Below are positions 12,296 through 24,782 of a DNA stretch of 64,000 nucleotides, in pieces. How positions within the stretch are numbered: the first letter of the stretch is position 1; every line of letters begins with the position of its first letter. Source of the stretch: Anolis sagrei (Eukaryota > Chordata > Lepidosauria > Squamata > Anolidae); the NCBI RefSeq assembly GCF_037176765.1, contig NC_090034.1, positions 26,171,375-26,235,374 on the forward strand, in the 5' to 3' direction. The notes under the pieces are model-generated. The model was not told the DNA's origin and did no database searches. It saw nothing but the letters and a program-made list of their open reading frames with translations. Made by a program: the position numbers and the translations under genes.

Positions 12296-12692
12296 AAAAT
12301 AATAATATATTTTATTTATATTCCGCCCTTCTCCCTTAGGGGACTGAGCCGATTACAGCATTTACATACATAGGCAAACATTCAATGCCTTTACAATCAT
12401 ATACAATGAAGACACACAAACACGGTCAGTGATTTTCTCCATTTTCAAGCTGAGAAGCCTGCGTTGTGACCTCCTGGTTTTGTGGCCAGCAAGATTGCTT
12501 GGAACATCTCTGGCTTTTCCTGACAAAGCAGTACCTATTGATCTACTCACATTTGCATGTTTTTAAAATGCTAATTTGGCAGGAGCTGGAGCTGACAGAT
12601 GGAAGCTCACCCCATCTCATGAATTTGAACTGCCAACCTTCAGTTCAGCAGTTTAGCAGCGCAAGGGTTTAACCCATTGTGCCATCACGTCC
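12296..12692 (-). mobile_element. Composite tRNA-derived SINE
   Basis: Read on the minus strand it starts with a tRNA-like head (GATGGCACAATGGGTTAAACC resembling an A box, then a B-box-like GGCAGTTCAAATTC). It continues through a conserved body (TGAGTAGATCAATAGGTACT) and ends in a LINE-type tail. A sister copy lies at 58803-59207, and the body alone recurs at 28150-28345. Confidence 0.7.
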
Positions 12693-13104
12693 CCTACTGT
12701 GCTAGTGCAGCCCCTACAGTGACGTCATGGCAGTTAAAAGTAGTGTGAAACTGCATTTGTTCTTCAGATTAGATGCACCCAATGTGTAGTACTAACGAAA
12801 TATAATCTGGTAAAAGTGTGTTTAAATGGTGCAATCTCCTTCTGTGCTTTCTAACAGACCATAACAAACTTCAGGAAATGAAGGAAGACAAGCAAAGAAA
12901 ATAAGAGGTGTGGAGATGTTGTTATTCTAGATGGGAAGGTCAAGCAGGTATTTATTTATTATGGAGGTGAAAAAGCAAACATGCTTCAAGGCCAAGTGTC
13001 AAACTACCCTTGTTACTTGGGATTAAGAGGAGAAAACCCTACCAGCAGAGCTCCTCTTTACAAAACCCTCATAGGACAACACAAGCCGTACTGCAAGTCA
13101 CTTC

Positions 13105-14100
13105 TTCAGTAGGAACAGACAGTTTCATCTTTGCTGACAATCGTGCCATCACTGCTCAAGCAGGGAGCTTTGAAATGGTTGAACAGAAGCTCACCAAAGC
13201 TCCAGGTGCTCCAGCTGCCTATGACAGGGAAAACCAGCTGATTCCTAATCCATCTAAAATGCTGGTGTGTGCTTTTCACCTTAAGAATAGACAAGGAACC
13301 CCACTGGAGCATTGTAGTAGACCAAAATACCTGGGAGTTACTCTGGACTGTGCTCTTACAAGAAGCACTGCTTGAATATTAAGCAAAAAGTGGGTACTAG
13401 AAATAACATCATGTGAAAGCCGGCTGGCACAACCTGCGGATCACAACCAGACACAGTGAAGACATCTGCCCTTGCACTTTGCTACTCTGCTGCTTATTAT
13501 ACATGCCCACTGTGGAATACATCTCACACGTTAAAACAGTGGATGTGGCTCTTAATGAGACCTGCTACATTATCACATGATGTCTATGACCTACACTGCC
13601 AGATAAATTATACTATTTAGCGAGAAGTAGCAGCCAACTATGAAAGGACCAAGGCATGGACATCTCTGGACCATCCTCTGTTTAGATATCAGCCAGCAAG
13701 CCAAGGCCTTAAATCAAGAAATAGCTTCTTAAGATCTACAGAGATACTTGAAGGAACAGTTCAGCAAGCGAGAGTCAAAAAATGGCAGACGAAAACCTGA
13801 AGCCTCAATCAGTGGCTGATACCAGATGAGAAACTCCCTCCTGGGCATAAAGAAGACTGGGTGACTTGGAAAGCGCTGTACAGACTGTGGTTTGGCACCA
13901 TGAGATGCAGAGCCAACCTTAAGAAATGGGGCTACAAAGTGGAATCCAGCACATGCAAATGTGGAGAAGAGCAAACCACAGACCACATACTACAAAGCAG
14001 CCTGAGCCCTGCCACATGTACAATGGAGGACCTTCTCATGGTGATACTGGAGACATTCCAAGTGGCTAGCTTCTGGTCAAAGGAAATCTAGTAAAATGCC
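13105..14100 (+). mobile_element. I/Jockey-group LINE, fragment on the plus strand
   Basis: This is the same family as 8139-10140 but in the opposite orientation. 13118-13375 reads the region after the catalytic box (DNRAITAQAGSFEMVEQKL, NQLIPNPSKM, PKYLGVTLD). 13861-14091 reads the C-terminal knuckle (CKCGEEQTTDHILQ, then SLSPATC). The catalytic box has ADNR in place of the ADDR of the sister copy. Frames are interrupted between 13375 and 13860. Confidence 0.72.
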
Positions 14101-16509
14101 AAATTTTAAGTGTGTGTGTGTGTGCGTGTGTGTGTGTGCGTGTGTGTTTAAATGCATTATTATGGTACCCTCAATTTGCTTCTGACATGATAAATAAACA
14201 ACACAAGCCGTGGTGTTAAATATATGAATGAATGCAGTGTTCATCTTATAAACCTGTTCAAAATAAGAGGTTGAGGAGAAGATTACCTTGAGTCTAATGC
14301 GCCATCAAATCTAATATGCAAATTTCAAAACTCTGAAACCCAAAAAAGTATTTACCATATTACGATAATCTAATGCACACCCTAATCTTGAGGAGGTAAT
14401 TTAGTCATAAAAGGTGAGCATTAGAATCGAATAAATACGATATTACGTGCATGGCATACAATGCTTTTCAAAACAAACTTCCTACCCATTTTCTTCATTC
14501 ACTTCCAAGGGGTGAGCAGAGGAAAAGGAAATGCAGAAAGTGGGTAGGAAGTTCATTTGGAAAATCATCATACAAGGGAAGTTGGAAGAAAGTGGGCATT
14601 AGAAGTTATTTATTAATTACGGTTACATATATATTTATTAGATGGTTTCTTTAATGAGATAACAACTATGTACGCCATGCCTTTCTATTGCAATTGGACA
14701 GCTTGCTAAATTCAAGGAGGCAGCTTGCAATAGACAGACACCACAATAATAAGAGACTGAATCCCCTTTTCCACACAATTATTGTGAGAACTACAGGAGC
14801 CCTGCCTTGTATTTCACTTGGCAATCTTATCAGAGGATGACCTCCGTGACTTGGAGGTATCCAATTCGGATGGACTGGGAAAATGCTGAGTGCAGTGTTC
14901 AGATGAGGATTAGCTGACTCCATAGTTCACATTTTAGGTGTGTTGTTGTTGTTGTTGTTGTTGGGACTCATGGTAGCAAACAATCCCACGCTTTAATCAA
15001 GGTGTAGAGCTCATACTTTTCGTGCATAAGGTCTTTGTGTTTGTCCCACTCTGGCACCTTCAGGTAACTCATCCTTCTGCAGCCACCTAGATCTGTTGAA
15101 CCATAAACCCCACCATCTCAGGATAATGGGAGCTGTAGGCCAACATGCCTAGAAAGTGCTGTGGGCTGTGGAAGATCATATACATTTCAGAAGGATCCCC
15201 TGCATTCATTGAAAATGGTTTAGTAGTGCAGCCCTGACCTGGGAGGCAGCAATCCCATTTGGCAGTTTTCCAGCCTTTTCCCATGCACGTCTGTCTGAAC
15301 ACATGCACGCAGACCCGGTCTCTGAAAGTAAGTAACTTCGGTCTTGGCAATCTGCTTCAAATTAATCTCCCCCGCTGCCCTCAAACCGCAGCTGCAGCAG
15401 CAGCAACCTTGTTAATTGCTTCGGATTTTCCCCGGCCAAAATGCAGCGACCAATAGAAAGCCAACCAACGTTAACATATATCGGCATCAAATAATCCTTT
15501 ACATTCTTTGGGAGGATTATAAAGAGCGTGCTGGGGATTTGCTTCCTTGGCGTGTAGCTTGGCATTTCACTGGACTAAACTAATTGCCCGACATTGCTGA
15601 CGTCTTGTGCCGAGTTTGATTTGGTTTGATTTAGTACGGGGGTTTATAACCTGAGTTTCCAACCTGCTCCCCAATAAACTTGCTGCTACTCTCCAGATAG
15701 CAAAGACTACATTTCCCACAGGGCAAGATCTTGTTCGAAACAGACATCATGTAAAACCCCTTTGCAGTGGTGAGCTCACAGTTGCCAATGTTTCAGGTGA
15801 TGTTCTGGAGGCCTTTCCAGGACAGGTGATGGCGGCCCTGTGCCAGCTTTGAGCTGCCAAATGGAAAACTGCCTGCCTAAGAAAGGTACTTACAAAAATA
15901 AAAATCCTTATAAAAATAGGTACAAGCACACAAGGCACGATCCAGAATTATCGGCACAACATTTCCACAGGATTCTGGTTATAAAATCCAGCCAAAAGGG
16001 CCAAAGTGTTCTCCTGAGTTGCCAATTCCAATTCACTAGTTAGTTGGCTCCCTATTTATGTCACCTTTCAGTAAGGTGGCGTCCAAGCCCCTTTCCATCC
16101 CACTCTTTACTCATCACACAGCTCTCAAGGTGAAGGGTGAATGATATCTTGCTCTCGTCCTGTCATTGCTCTGCTTTTAACTCCAGTCTTATTGGCTCCA
16201 CACTCTCTAGCTCAGTCCGGCGTTAGAAGGAGGGCTTCTCAAAACAATTCAGAAACAGAAGGCTTCACTCCAGGGTTCCTTCTTCCTCTGTTCCAGACAA
16301 GCGCTTTCAGCCGCACGTAGGCTGGCATCTATTGTTTACATCACCTAGTAGTGGCGTTCACACTCTTACACTTGTGTACGTGTTTGGACAATGTACAATG
16401 CTTGATTCCAAGCCGACAGTGGCATAAATAGAGGTGGGCATGTAGAACCGTTGCATATGCAATAAGACATTGAAATGCACAGACAAGTATATATGTGAAG
16501 GCACATTGC
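14101..16509. other. No gene; scattered simple repeats
   Basis: (GT)n at 14110-14150, (GTT)n at 14940-14962, and an unclassified diverged repeat at about 14270-14440 with two similar halves ('gtctaatgcgcc', 'atctaatgcacac'). The rest shows no coding signal. 15250-15560 is somewhat more GC-rich but has no recognisable exon. Confidence 0.45.
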
Positions 16510-16517
16510 CTCTAGGC

Positions 16518-17181
16518 CAGCATTTCTCAACCTGTGGGCCAGGACTCCTGGGGGTCACAAAGGGGATGCCAGAGGGGTCACCAAAGATCACTAGAAAATG
16601 CAGTATTTTCTGTTGGTCATGGAAGTTCTGTGTGTGAAGTTTGGCCCAATTCTATCATTGGTGGGGTTCAGAATGCTTTTGGTTGTAGGTGAACTATAAA
16701 TCCCAGCAAGTATAACTCCCAAATGTCAAGGTCTATTTTCCCCAAACTCCACCAGTGTTCACATTTGGGCATATTGAAGTTTTGTGCCAGGTTTGGTCCA
16801 GATCTATCATTGTTTGAGTTCACAGTGCTCTCTGGATGTAGGTGAACTACAACTCCAAAACTCCATCATTGGCTGAGTTCAGAATGCTCTTTGATGTAGG
16901 TGAAATATAAATCCCAGCAACTACAACTTCCAAATGACAAAATCAACACCCCCACCCCTCGCCAACCCCACCAGTATTCAAATTTGGGTATATTGGGTAT
17001 TTGAGCCAAATTTCATCCAGTGAATGAAAATATATTCTGCATATCAGATGTTTACATTATGATTCTTAACAGTAACAAAATTACAATTATGAAGTAGCAA
17101 TGAAAGTTATGTTATGGTTGGGGGTCGCCACAACATGAGGAACTGTAGGGGTTGTGGCATTAGGAAGGTTGAGAAACACTG
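16518..17181. mobile_element. hAT-type nonautonomous DNA transposon
   Basis: The ends are inverted: cagcatttctcaacct at the left and aggttgagaaacactg at the right. The flanking 8-bp sites are ctctaggc (16510-16517) and ctctcggc (17182-17189), 7 of 8 identical, as expected for a hAT target duplication. Inside are repeated segments of the type 'aagtttggtccagatctatcattg', and no coding capacity. It is the same superfamily as 21767-22758. Confidence 0.8.
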
Positions 17182-17339
17182 CTCTCGGCATTGCCTTTGA
17201 GCTTCACACACTGCAGATGCAACATGGGTTCTCAGTCATGTGCACTGACTACTGATCATATCTGTTGCACTATACGGGCATTTAGCATATTCACATAATG
17301 CAACTTTGTCGACTTTGACAAATGGTAACCCTATATGAA

Positions 17340-17560
17340 TGAGAGGCCTTTACTCCTCTCTATCCTCAACAGCACGGCTTCCTTGACGGAAGGAGTGCGT
17401 CCATCTTGAATGCAGTCTTCCTCTTTTCCTGCTGCCTTCCATCTTATTGATTTTTTTCCTAGTGAGTCCTGTCTTCTCGTGATATGTCCAAAGTACAACA
17501 GCCTCAGTTTAGTCTTCTAAAGAGAGTCGAGGTCTGATTTGTTGCGGGATTCATTTATTA
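17340..17560 (-). mobile_element. RTE-like LINE remnant
   Basis: The minus strand shows a decayed C-terminal LINE segment (KLRLLYFGHITRRQDSL, then a Gly/Arg-rich stretch) resembling RTE/BovB elements. A second, longer remnant is at 37370-38060. The family assignment is from memory. Confidence 0.4.
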
Positions 17561-19059
17561 TTGGCAGACCATGGTCTTCACAGAACTCTATTGGTGCAAC
17601 TTACACGCTGCTGAAATGATGTAGGATCTCAGATGTATATGTTGTGCATGTTTGCACAAGGAAGAATCTCATGAAGACAGTTCCTCATTTGTCTGCTGCT
17701 GGTGAGGAATGCTGGGAGCTGGAGTCCAACACACCAAGTACCGTGTTAAGGAAAGTCTAGTGGTCCATAAAGGAGCTCAAATCAGGGCAGGATTTTTTTT
17801 GGAAGGGCATATGGCCAGAGTTCGTCTCATGGGTCTTGTGCACAAGAACTAAAACAGTGATAAGTGCTCAACACTCACAAATGGAGGGATGGAGTGCCAT
17901 TTGGACTTCCTCATGGAAGCAACCCTGAGAGATCAGTTCTATGGAAAGCATTTCATACTTATGTCTTTGTGTAATTCAATGAGCCGAGGAATTCTCCACT
18001 TGGAGCACTGGGTCTCTGAAGGTAAAAATAAAGGAGGAAGGATGTATAAAGGGACAGAATCAGGAAACTTGGTCAAGGCAGGCAAAAGAGGGGCTCTGAG
18101 CACTGGAGGGAACAAAAAATTACTAGAGCAGAAAAGTCCAGGCAGAGCAAAGCAGGCCAGGAGGCACATTCCCAAGCAGCGGGAAAGCATTCTTATTGAA
18201 ACCTTGGCATGAGAAAAGGCCAAGCAGAAGGGAGAGATACCCAAGGGGTTTTGTGGCCAAAAGCCCTGGCAAAAATGAAGCTGGACACCACTGCCCGGAA
18301 GGTCTGTGTCCTATTTTGGAGATGCTTCGCCATTTATCATTCCACACTCATCAGTTCAAAAAGCAGTTCGATAAGGCTTTAATTTCCCCTCCTTCCTCCT
18401 CAGTGGCTTGATGTCCTTCATTTCTAATGATTACATCCATTTCTGGTCCTGCCTCTCTTCTCTCTCAACACACACACACTTGTGCTCTCTCTCTCTCTCT
18501 CTCTCTGTGTATACATATATACACACACACACACACAAAAGGTTGAGGACCCAACATTGCATGGGTTATTTGAAAAAGTATTTTTTTAATTGTACAAAAT
18601 GCATAAGGTTTGTTGCTGTTTATTAGTCTATACGGAAGCTACCCAGCAGTCTTCCCAGCTCCAGCCCTTAAGTTGAATCGCACAGAGTAGAAGGAAAAAT
18701 AAATTTTACTCTTGAGTAGTCAAATATGCAGCTTTACAAAGAAAAACACCAGCCTTGGAAATATACTTAGTCCATTTCAGCAAAATGACTTACAAAATCC
18801 AATGCATTAAATTCATGCATTATCTGCTTCTTCCTTGGTAAATAGTCAGCAATTCTTGTAGTGTAGTCCCATCCAGTCTCTAATCATCTGATCATTCCCT
18901 CTCCTCTGAATACATCAAGACAAACTTCTCCTGATATACTCTAATCAGGGAGTGGCTCACACTTAATTGCTTAAGTGTCCAGGTGTTCGTCCTCAACACA
19001 CACCCATACAGGAGATGATCCTTGTCAAAACTTAATATACAAATCCATATCCTGCAATG
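17561..19059. other. No gene; microsatellites
   Basis: (CT)n at about 18487-18507 and (CA)n at 18520-18537. A 107-codon open frame at 17889-18212 has no familiar motif, no convincing splice context and no codon signal, so I do not call it. Confidence 0.45.
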
Positions 19060-19069
19060 TGGGTGAACT

Positions 19070-19930
19070 CACATCATGCCGGGTTAACTCCAAGAAACTC
19101 AATTGGTACTTCAAGTTTGTTATGTTGGGCAAGTTTGCTCAAGATGCATCATTGGTGGGGTTCAGTGTGCTCTCTGGCTGCAAGCTAAACTCCAACTGCC
19201 ACTATGGTGAGTTAGTCCCCTCAAACCCCTCCAGAAGGTTGAGTTAGTTATTGGGGTTCTGTGTGCTAAGTTTGGTCCAGGTTCATCGTCAGTGGAGGTC
19301 ACCGTTTCTGGTTGTGGTTGAACTACAACTCCCAGAAAGGAAGGTCAGCTCTGCCCAAACCTCTCCAGCAATAAAATTGTGACGTATCAGGTATGTGTGC
19401 CAAGTTTGGTCCAGATCCATTGGTGTTTGGGTTCACAGTGCTCTCTTGATGCAGGTGAACTACAACTCCCCCAAATCAAGGAAAATTTTCCCCAAAGACC
19501 TCCAGTATTTTTTGCTGGCTATGAGGGCTCTGTAAGCCAAGTTCCATCTTTGCTGGAGTTCAGAATGCTCATTGATTGCAGGTGAACTACAAATCCCAGT
19601 ATCTACAACTCCAAAATGTCCAGGTCAATTCCCCTCAAAACCCACCAGTATTCAAATTTGAGCATATTGGGTATGCATTCTAAGTTTAGTCCAGATCCGT
19701 CATTGTTTGGGTTCGCAGTGCACTCTGGATGTAGATGAACTACAACTCATATAAATCCCTCCAAAAAACTCCAGTATTTTTTGTTGGTCATGTGGGTTCT
19801 GTGTGCCAAGTTAGTTCCAATTGTTGGTGGAGTTAGAGTGCCCTTAGATTGCAGGTGAACTATACATCCCAGAACCTACAACTCCTATAAATCATGGTGA
19901 ATTCTCTCTAGCATGTTCAGTTGCTGATCA
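19070..19930. repeat. Decayed hAT-related internal repeats
   Basis: A stretch of 70-150 bp degenerate repeats, each containing variants of 'caagtttggtccagatccat...gtgctctctggatgtaggtgaactacaactcc'. These are the internal units seen in the hAT elements at 16518-17181 and 21767-22758. Terminal repeats are not recognisable, so this is probably an older copy. Confidence 0.6.
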
Positions 19931-20194
19931 ATTCCTCTGTTTGCTGTGTGCCATAGAAAAAAAAATAGGAAAAAGTTAAGGGAGAGGCAGTGGGCAGGGT
20001 CATGCAAATTTCATGCCAATGAAGAGAGTAAGAAATACTGGGATGTCTGTGGTGGAGGAAACACATAAAATCTAGGATGAAAATTGTCCCCGTATGAAAG
20101 CCTTCACTTGTGTGGTGGGCAGCATGTTGTTTCTGGTGGACATTGGCAGGGTTCTTCTACATGTTCATGGTGCTCATTATAATCTGCAATGTCA

Positions 20195-20345
20195 TTGGAG
20201 GGAGCCTCCCACAAGGATGGTAAAACATTTTAAAAGATCATCCAGGACTCCCCTGGGCAACATCTTTGTAGACGGCCAATTCTCTCACACCAGAAGTGAC
20301 TTGCAGTTTCTCAAGTCACTCCTGACATTAAAAAAAAGAAGAAGA
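20195..20345 (+). mobile_element. tRNA-derived SINE, 3' part
   Basis: This carries the 3' body of the 270-bp SINE family (cctcccacaaggatggtaaa, ggccaattctctcacacc, then caagtcactcctgacatt) followed by an A-rich tail. The tRNA-like head is missing. Confidence 0.7.
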
Positions 20346-21766
20346 AGAAAGGACTGGAGATATATATATACCTAAAACTCCTCTAACATGCAAATGAAAA
20401 TTATACATACAGTACATTTGAATGTTACTTAATTGGAAACGAAGATGTTCAAGCAAAAGAAAATCACACAGGCACAAATTATAAACATCCCATTTTTCTT
20501 ATCCAAACTTGAGATTCAAAGTGGATTCCAAGCTAGAAAAGAGAAAGATTTTTAGAGAATGGATCCAGAGTTCTGCCAACATGACTAAGTTGGTTTTTCT
20601 GCTTAGTGGTCCTGCAAGGCAACTCCTGGAAATGCCCCACAGAAGATGGGAAGAGCCTTGGGCGATGATGGGTTGCCTCCAGGAATGAGCAAAGGAACCT
20701 CCTTTGCTCAGTGGCCACAGGAGGCACATCCTAGCGCCAACCCTCCTGCTGATTTTTTATGCAACTCTTCCAAACCCCCTTCCCCACCCGCTCCCAGCCC
20801 CAGAATCCCTTGAACATCTGTCATGAAATTCCTAAGTCGTGCAAAGGATTCCGAGGCCTATTCTAAAAGGGAGACACAAACAGCAGGACCCACTGGGGTC
20901 TGAATTAAGGGCCCATCCTATAGCCAAGGTCAAGGACTTCCTCCTTGGGCCCCCCTGGGCAGGCCGCATCCCCTTCCCCTGGCAACAAAAATCATTGAGG
21001 GGCTTCCCTGTTCTCATATGAGTCACTTCTCCTATTCTAAAAGACTGAAATAACTCTCCTGCAACTCAGAGTATTATTTATGCTGCAGTAAGACACAGGT
21101 TTAACCATTAAGCTTCAATCTGAAAGAATGCCATACTTTGTCATGTTGGCAAGGCAGGCATGAGTTGTCTGTGGGCCTGTGGTCAAGGGGAGCATGCTAG
21201 AGTTTCCTAGAAGCATCTAGGGTCTCCACTGAACACCAAATCTCAGGATTCCTTAGAATGTAGTTACGGGAGCATCAGATTGTTGTAAGTGTCTTGAGGA
21301 CATACACTGCCTTTTATAATATGTTTCTACAGCCATTACATCACTTAGGAGTTATTGGCGACAGGAGTTTTTCAATTAAATAGACTAGATATTTTCTTGG
21401 TGTAGCCCTTTTGCCTTTGGCTCTCCCCAGTAGTGGGACGTGGCTCCTGAGAACTTCTTTTAAACTGAATTCAGCCCTTGGGGCCAACGTGATTCCCTCC
21501 CAGGATACTACCTAGCCCATGGTTTGGCTGCAGATACATTTTGCTGGACAGACTTGCTATAAAATCAGATTTGAGTCACAAGCATTTGAAGTCCACATTG
21601 GTGTTATAAAAACTGTTTTTTATATTCCAAACTGGTGTTAGAGGTCATATTTTCGACTAGGGTGGAGAAATTTGTATAAACAAAAAAAGGAGTGGGGTGA
21701 TTTCCTTAATTATGTACTGGAGTAGTCATTTGTGATAGACATTTTCACTTCTCTGTTGGACTATAC
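20346..21766. other. No gene seen
   Basis: 20500-21030 is less AT-rich than its surroundings and has open frames on both strands, but none has splice sites plus a recognisable motif. It could be conserved regulatory sequence; nothing in the bases proves this. Confidence 0.4.
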
Positions 21767-22758
21767 CAGTGTTTCTCAACCTTCCTAATGCCGCGACCCC
21801 TTAATACAGTTCCTCATGTTATGGTAACCCACAACCATAAAATTATGTCCATTGCTACTTCATAACTGTAATTTTGCTACTATTACGATTCATATTGTAA
21901 ATATCTGATATGCAGGATGTATTTTCATTCACTGGACCAAATTGACCCAAATACATGATATGCCCAAATTTGAATACTGGTAGGGTTGTGGGAGATTGAT
22001 TTTGTTATTTGGAAATTTTTGATGCTGGGATTTATAGTAAACATACAATCAAAGAGCATTCTGAATTCCACCAACAATGGAATTTAACCAAACTTGGCAC
22101 AGAGAATTCCCATGAGCATCGGAAACTACTAAAAAGGTTTGGTGGGCATTGACCTTGAGTTTTGGAGTTGTAGTTCACCTACATCCAGAGAGCACTGTGG
22201 ACTCAAACAATGATGGATCTGGACCAAACTTGACACAAATACTCAATATGCCAAATGTGAACACTTTTGGAGTTTGTGGAAAATAGATCTTGAAATTTGG
22301 GAGTTGTAATTGCAGGGATTTATAGTTCACTTACAATCAAAGAACATTCTGAACCCCACCAATGATAGAATAGGGCCAAACTTCCTACACAGAACCCCCA
22401 TGTCTTGAAGGGACTCGCTGGTGCTAGCCTCACTCCAGCCTCGCACACTCTCCGTCTCCCACACATGCGCACCATGCTGCCATGCACCAAGCACGCCGGT
22501 TCTCCCCTCCCTGCTTGGAGTCTCAGAAACAGCCCTCCCATTCGCTGAGAGGCAGCTGAGAGGCTGCCAATCACAGCAGAGGAGGGCTTCAGTGGGAGGA
22601 TTTGCCGTCTGTTTCCAAAAAAGAAGAGACGGACAGACAGCGAGATCTTCAGCCATCTCTGCCGGTTCCTAAGACCATCAGAAGTATAGGTTTTCTGATG
22701 GTCTATGGTGACTCCTCTGAAACCCCCTTGCGACCCCCCCCCCAGTTGAGAAAAACTG
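21767..22758. mobile_element. hAT-type DNA transposon with perfect 8-bp target duplication
   Basis: The element begins cagtgtttctcaacct and ends agttgagaaaaactg. The 8 bp gactatac occurs directly on both sides (21759-21766 and 22759-22766). The outer parts carry the family's internal repeats. The core (about 22395-22690) is GC-richer, contains no transposase motif, and is absent from the shorter copy at 16518. It is nonautonomous. Confidence 0.88.
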
Positions 22759-22766
22759 GACTATAC

Positions 22767-24221
22767 ATGGACCAGAGGACATGCTTGTGTCCCTATGCAT
22801 ACATACTGTCATACATGTGAGAGAATATATTTAAATCTTGGTGCTAATAGCTTCCTAAGTAGTTTTCTATGCTATTAATAAGCAAATGCGGGATTAGGTC
22901 CAATCTGTTCTGCTAGTAGCTAGTGTTTTAGAGTTGCAGGAGAAGCAATCCAAGGCCAGCTGGGCAAAAATTTCAGATTATTAATACAAAAAAAAAAAAA
23001 CCCACACAGGATGACACCACCCCAATTATAGAGAATGCTGACAATGGGGAAAAATCCACATTGGTGGAAGAAAGAGCTTTTGCAATAGAAGCCTTCCCCC
23101 TAGCGGTACCCAGGGAGTAGCTCCAGAGAAAGTGAGCCAAAGCATAAAGCACACAAGAAAGTGAGGAAATAAGACATACTTTAAGCATACTTAAATACAA
23201 TCCAAATTTGTTTTATATATAAGTAAAGTATATTTATTATTAATTACGAAGTCAGGACAACTAGACAAATCTCAGTGATTGATGTAACCACGAAGCAATT
23301 CATGTTCTTATGCAACCACATAGTAATCTCAGCCAGCAGGGAGGAAGTAATGTAATAATAGTAGATTGTCAATAGTTGTATGAAATGGGAGCAGCAGATG
23401 TAAGATTTCCCCCTGGAGGGTCAACCTTGCTGTAAGACTGGTGGATTGTTGCTGTTTTTTTTTGTTTTTTTGAGATATATCAAAGAATTTGTTGTGACTA
23501 GAAAAGAAGTGTTGTTGTACAGACTGTTTCTGTATTACTGAACTACAAGAAAGATACAGCCTTCCTGTTTTGAGAAAGATACTTTCTGCTCTCTAACAGG
23601 CAAACTCCATAGAATTGCCAAGAACCAGAGTTACTTGTGCCCAGACAAAACACCAAGGTAAAAATACTTAACAAAATTTTGTACCACATGGCAAGGAAAT
23701 GCTGCAACCAGGTGGAAACGGTAGAAATTATACATCCAGTACCACTGGAGACTATCTTTTCAAATGCAACTTCCTCAAACCTATTTTTTCCAAGCTGGTA
23801 ATGGGAACGCTGGGCTACGGCTGCTTTTATGGTGGGCAATGCTTAATGTCTCCTGCTAAATCTCTGCAATGCTCCTGCAGCCCAGTAAACTCTCCCGAAT
23901 GGGATCGGGAGGAAAAATATAGTGATGGGACTTACAAGAGAAACCTGGTGGTTAGGCGAAAGGGTTAAGCCCATCTTACCCTGGACTTTCCCTGCAACTG
24001 TCCCTCCCCAAATCACAATCCCACCTACCTGAGCTTATTACCTGTTCAATCTAAACGTGGAAAAAAAAGGAACTGCTATAGGGAGGGATAGAAGTGGTAA
24101 ACTGGAAAAATGTTTTTTTTTTAATCTCCCTGACTGAGCCCTGAAGATATCTTCCAAGGACAATTATAGGTTGTGCTGAGCTTGTGTTTGGTGTTGGAAC
24201 CCGGCTAAAATGAAACAAAGA

Positions 24222-24253
<32 letters not shown>

Positions 24254-24612
24254 AACGGGGTGGGGTGGGGGGTGGGGGTGAGAAATGAAGGAAGGGGAAA
24301 TCACCCTGTAAGTTCAGAATTGATTATTACTATTATGGCTGAAAAGATATGTTATGGATTTTTTTTTTCTTGGGGAAGAGGAAGAAGGTGTGCCTTTGTC
24401 TTGTGCCTCTCCAGACTGAGACCAATTCTGCCAGGTTGCACCGTGGCAACTCTTGCTTTAAACAGTTACCTCATCTGCTCCGCAGGCACCATTAGTACAA
24501 CTTCTCCTCACCATTCCTTAGATTTGGAAGAAATGTGCTGCTTTCGGGTGCAATTTGGCTTCAACATCCATATTGAGGACAGGGGTAAAAACATATGGCA
24601 GCCTGGAGGTTC
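22767..24612. other. No gene; probable 3' flank of the unnamed gene
   Basis: (CT)n at 24223-24250 and an A-rich run at 22988-23000. The 3'UTR of the minus-strand gene ending at 24613 should start here. A candidate minus-strand ATTAAA lies near 24119, but I cannot fix the cleavage site. Confidence 0.4.
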
Positions 24613-24782
24613 TCATTCTGTTCTCTGCTTCTTCCTGGGCATTTCTGCACCACCATCATGACCCGCTTCCGTTTTTTCCAGGCTCAGAGCCTGCAGTGAG
24701 GGCAACTGCAGTCGGTCTGCCACAGCCCAAGCCCACAGGCACAGCTCCACACCATGAGGCGTCCATGTTTTCTCTGTGTCGG
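24613..24782 (-). CDS. Unnamed gene, terminal coding exon 5
   Basis: 170 nt with acceptor ctgtttcctcag and stop TGA at 24615-24613. It encodes TWTPHGVELCLWAWAVADRL and ends MPRKKQRTE. The frame is fixed by the phase of exon 4. Confidence 0.82.

Noticed and set aside
17889-18212. 107-codon plus-strand open frame
   Set aside because: No recognisable motif, no splice signals around it, and an overlapping equally long minus-strand frame.
23699-23968. 89-codon plus-strand frame with many Cys/Gly
   Set aside because: No family resemblance or splice context, and it overlaps an equally open minus-strand frame.
1-24600. RHBDL1 or RHOT2, the genes on the other side of STUB1 in human
   Set aside because: I searched both strands for their conserved motifs and saw none; the left 24 kb is LINE-dominated.
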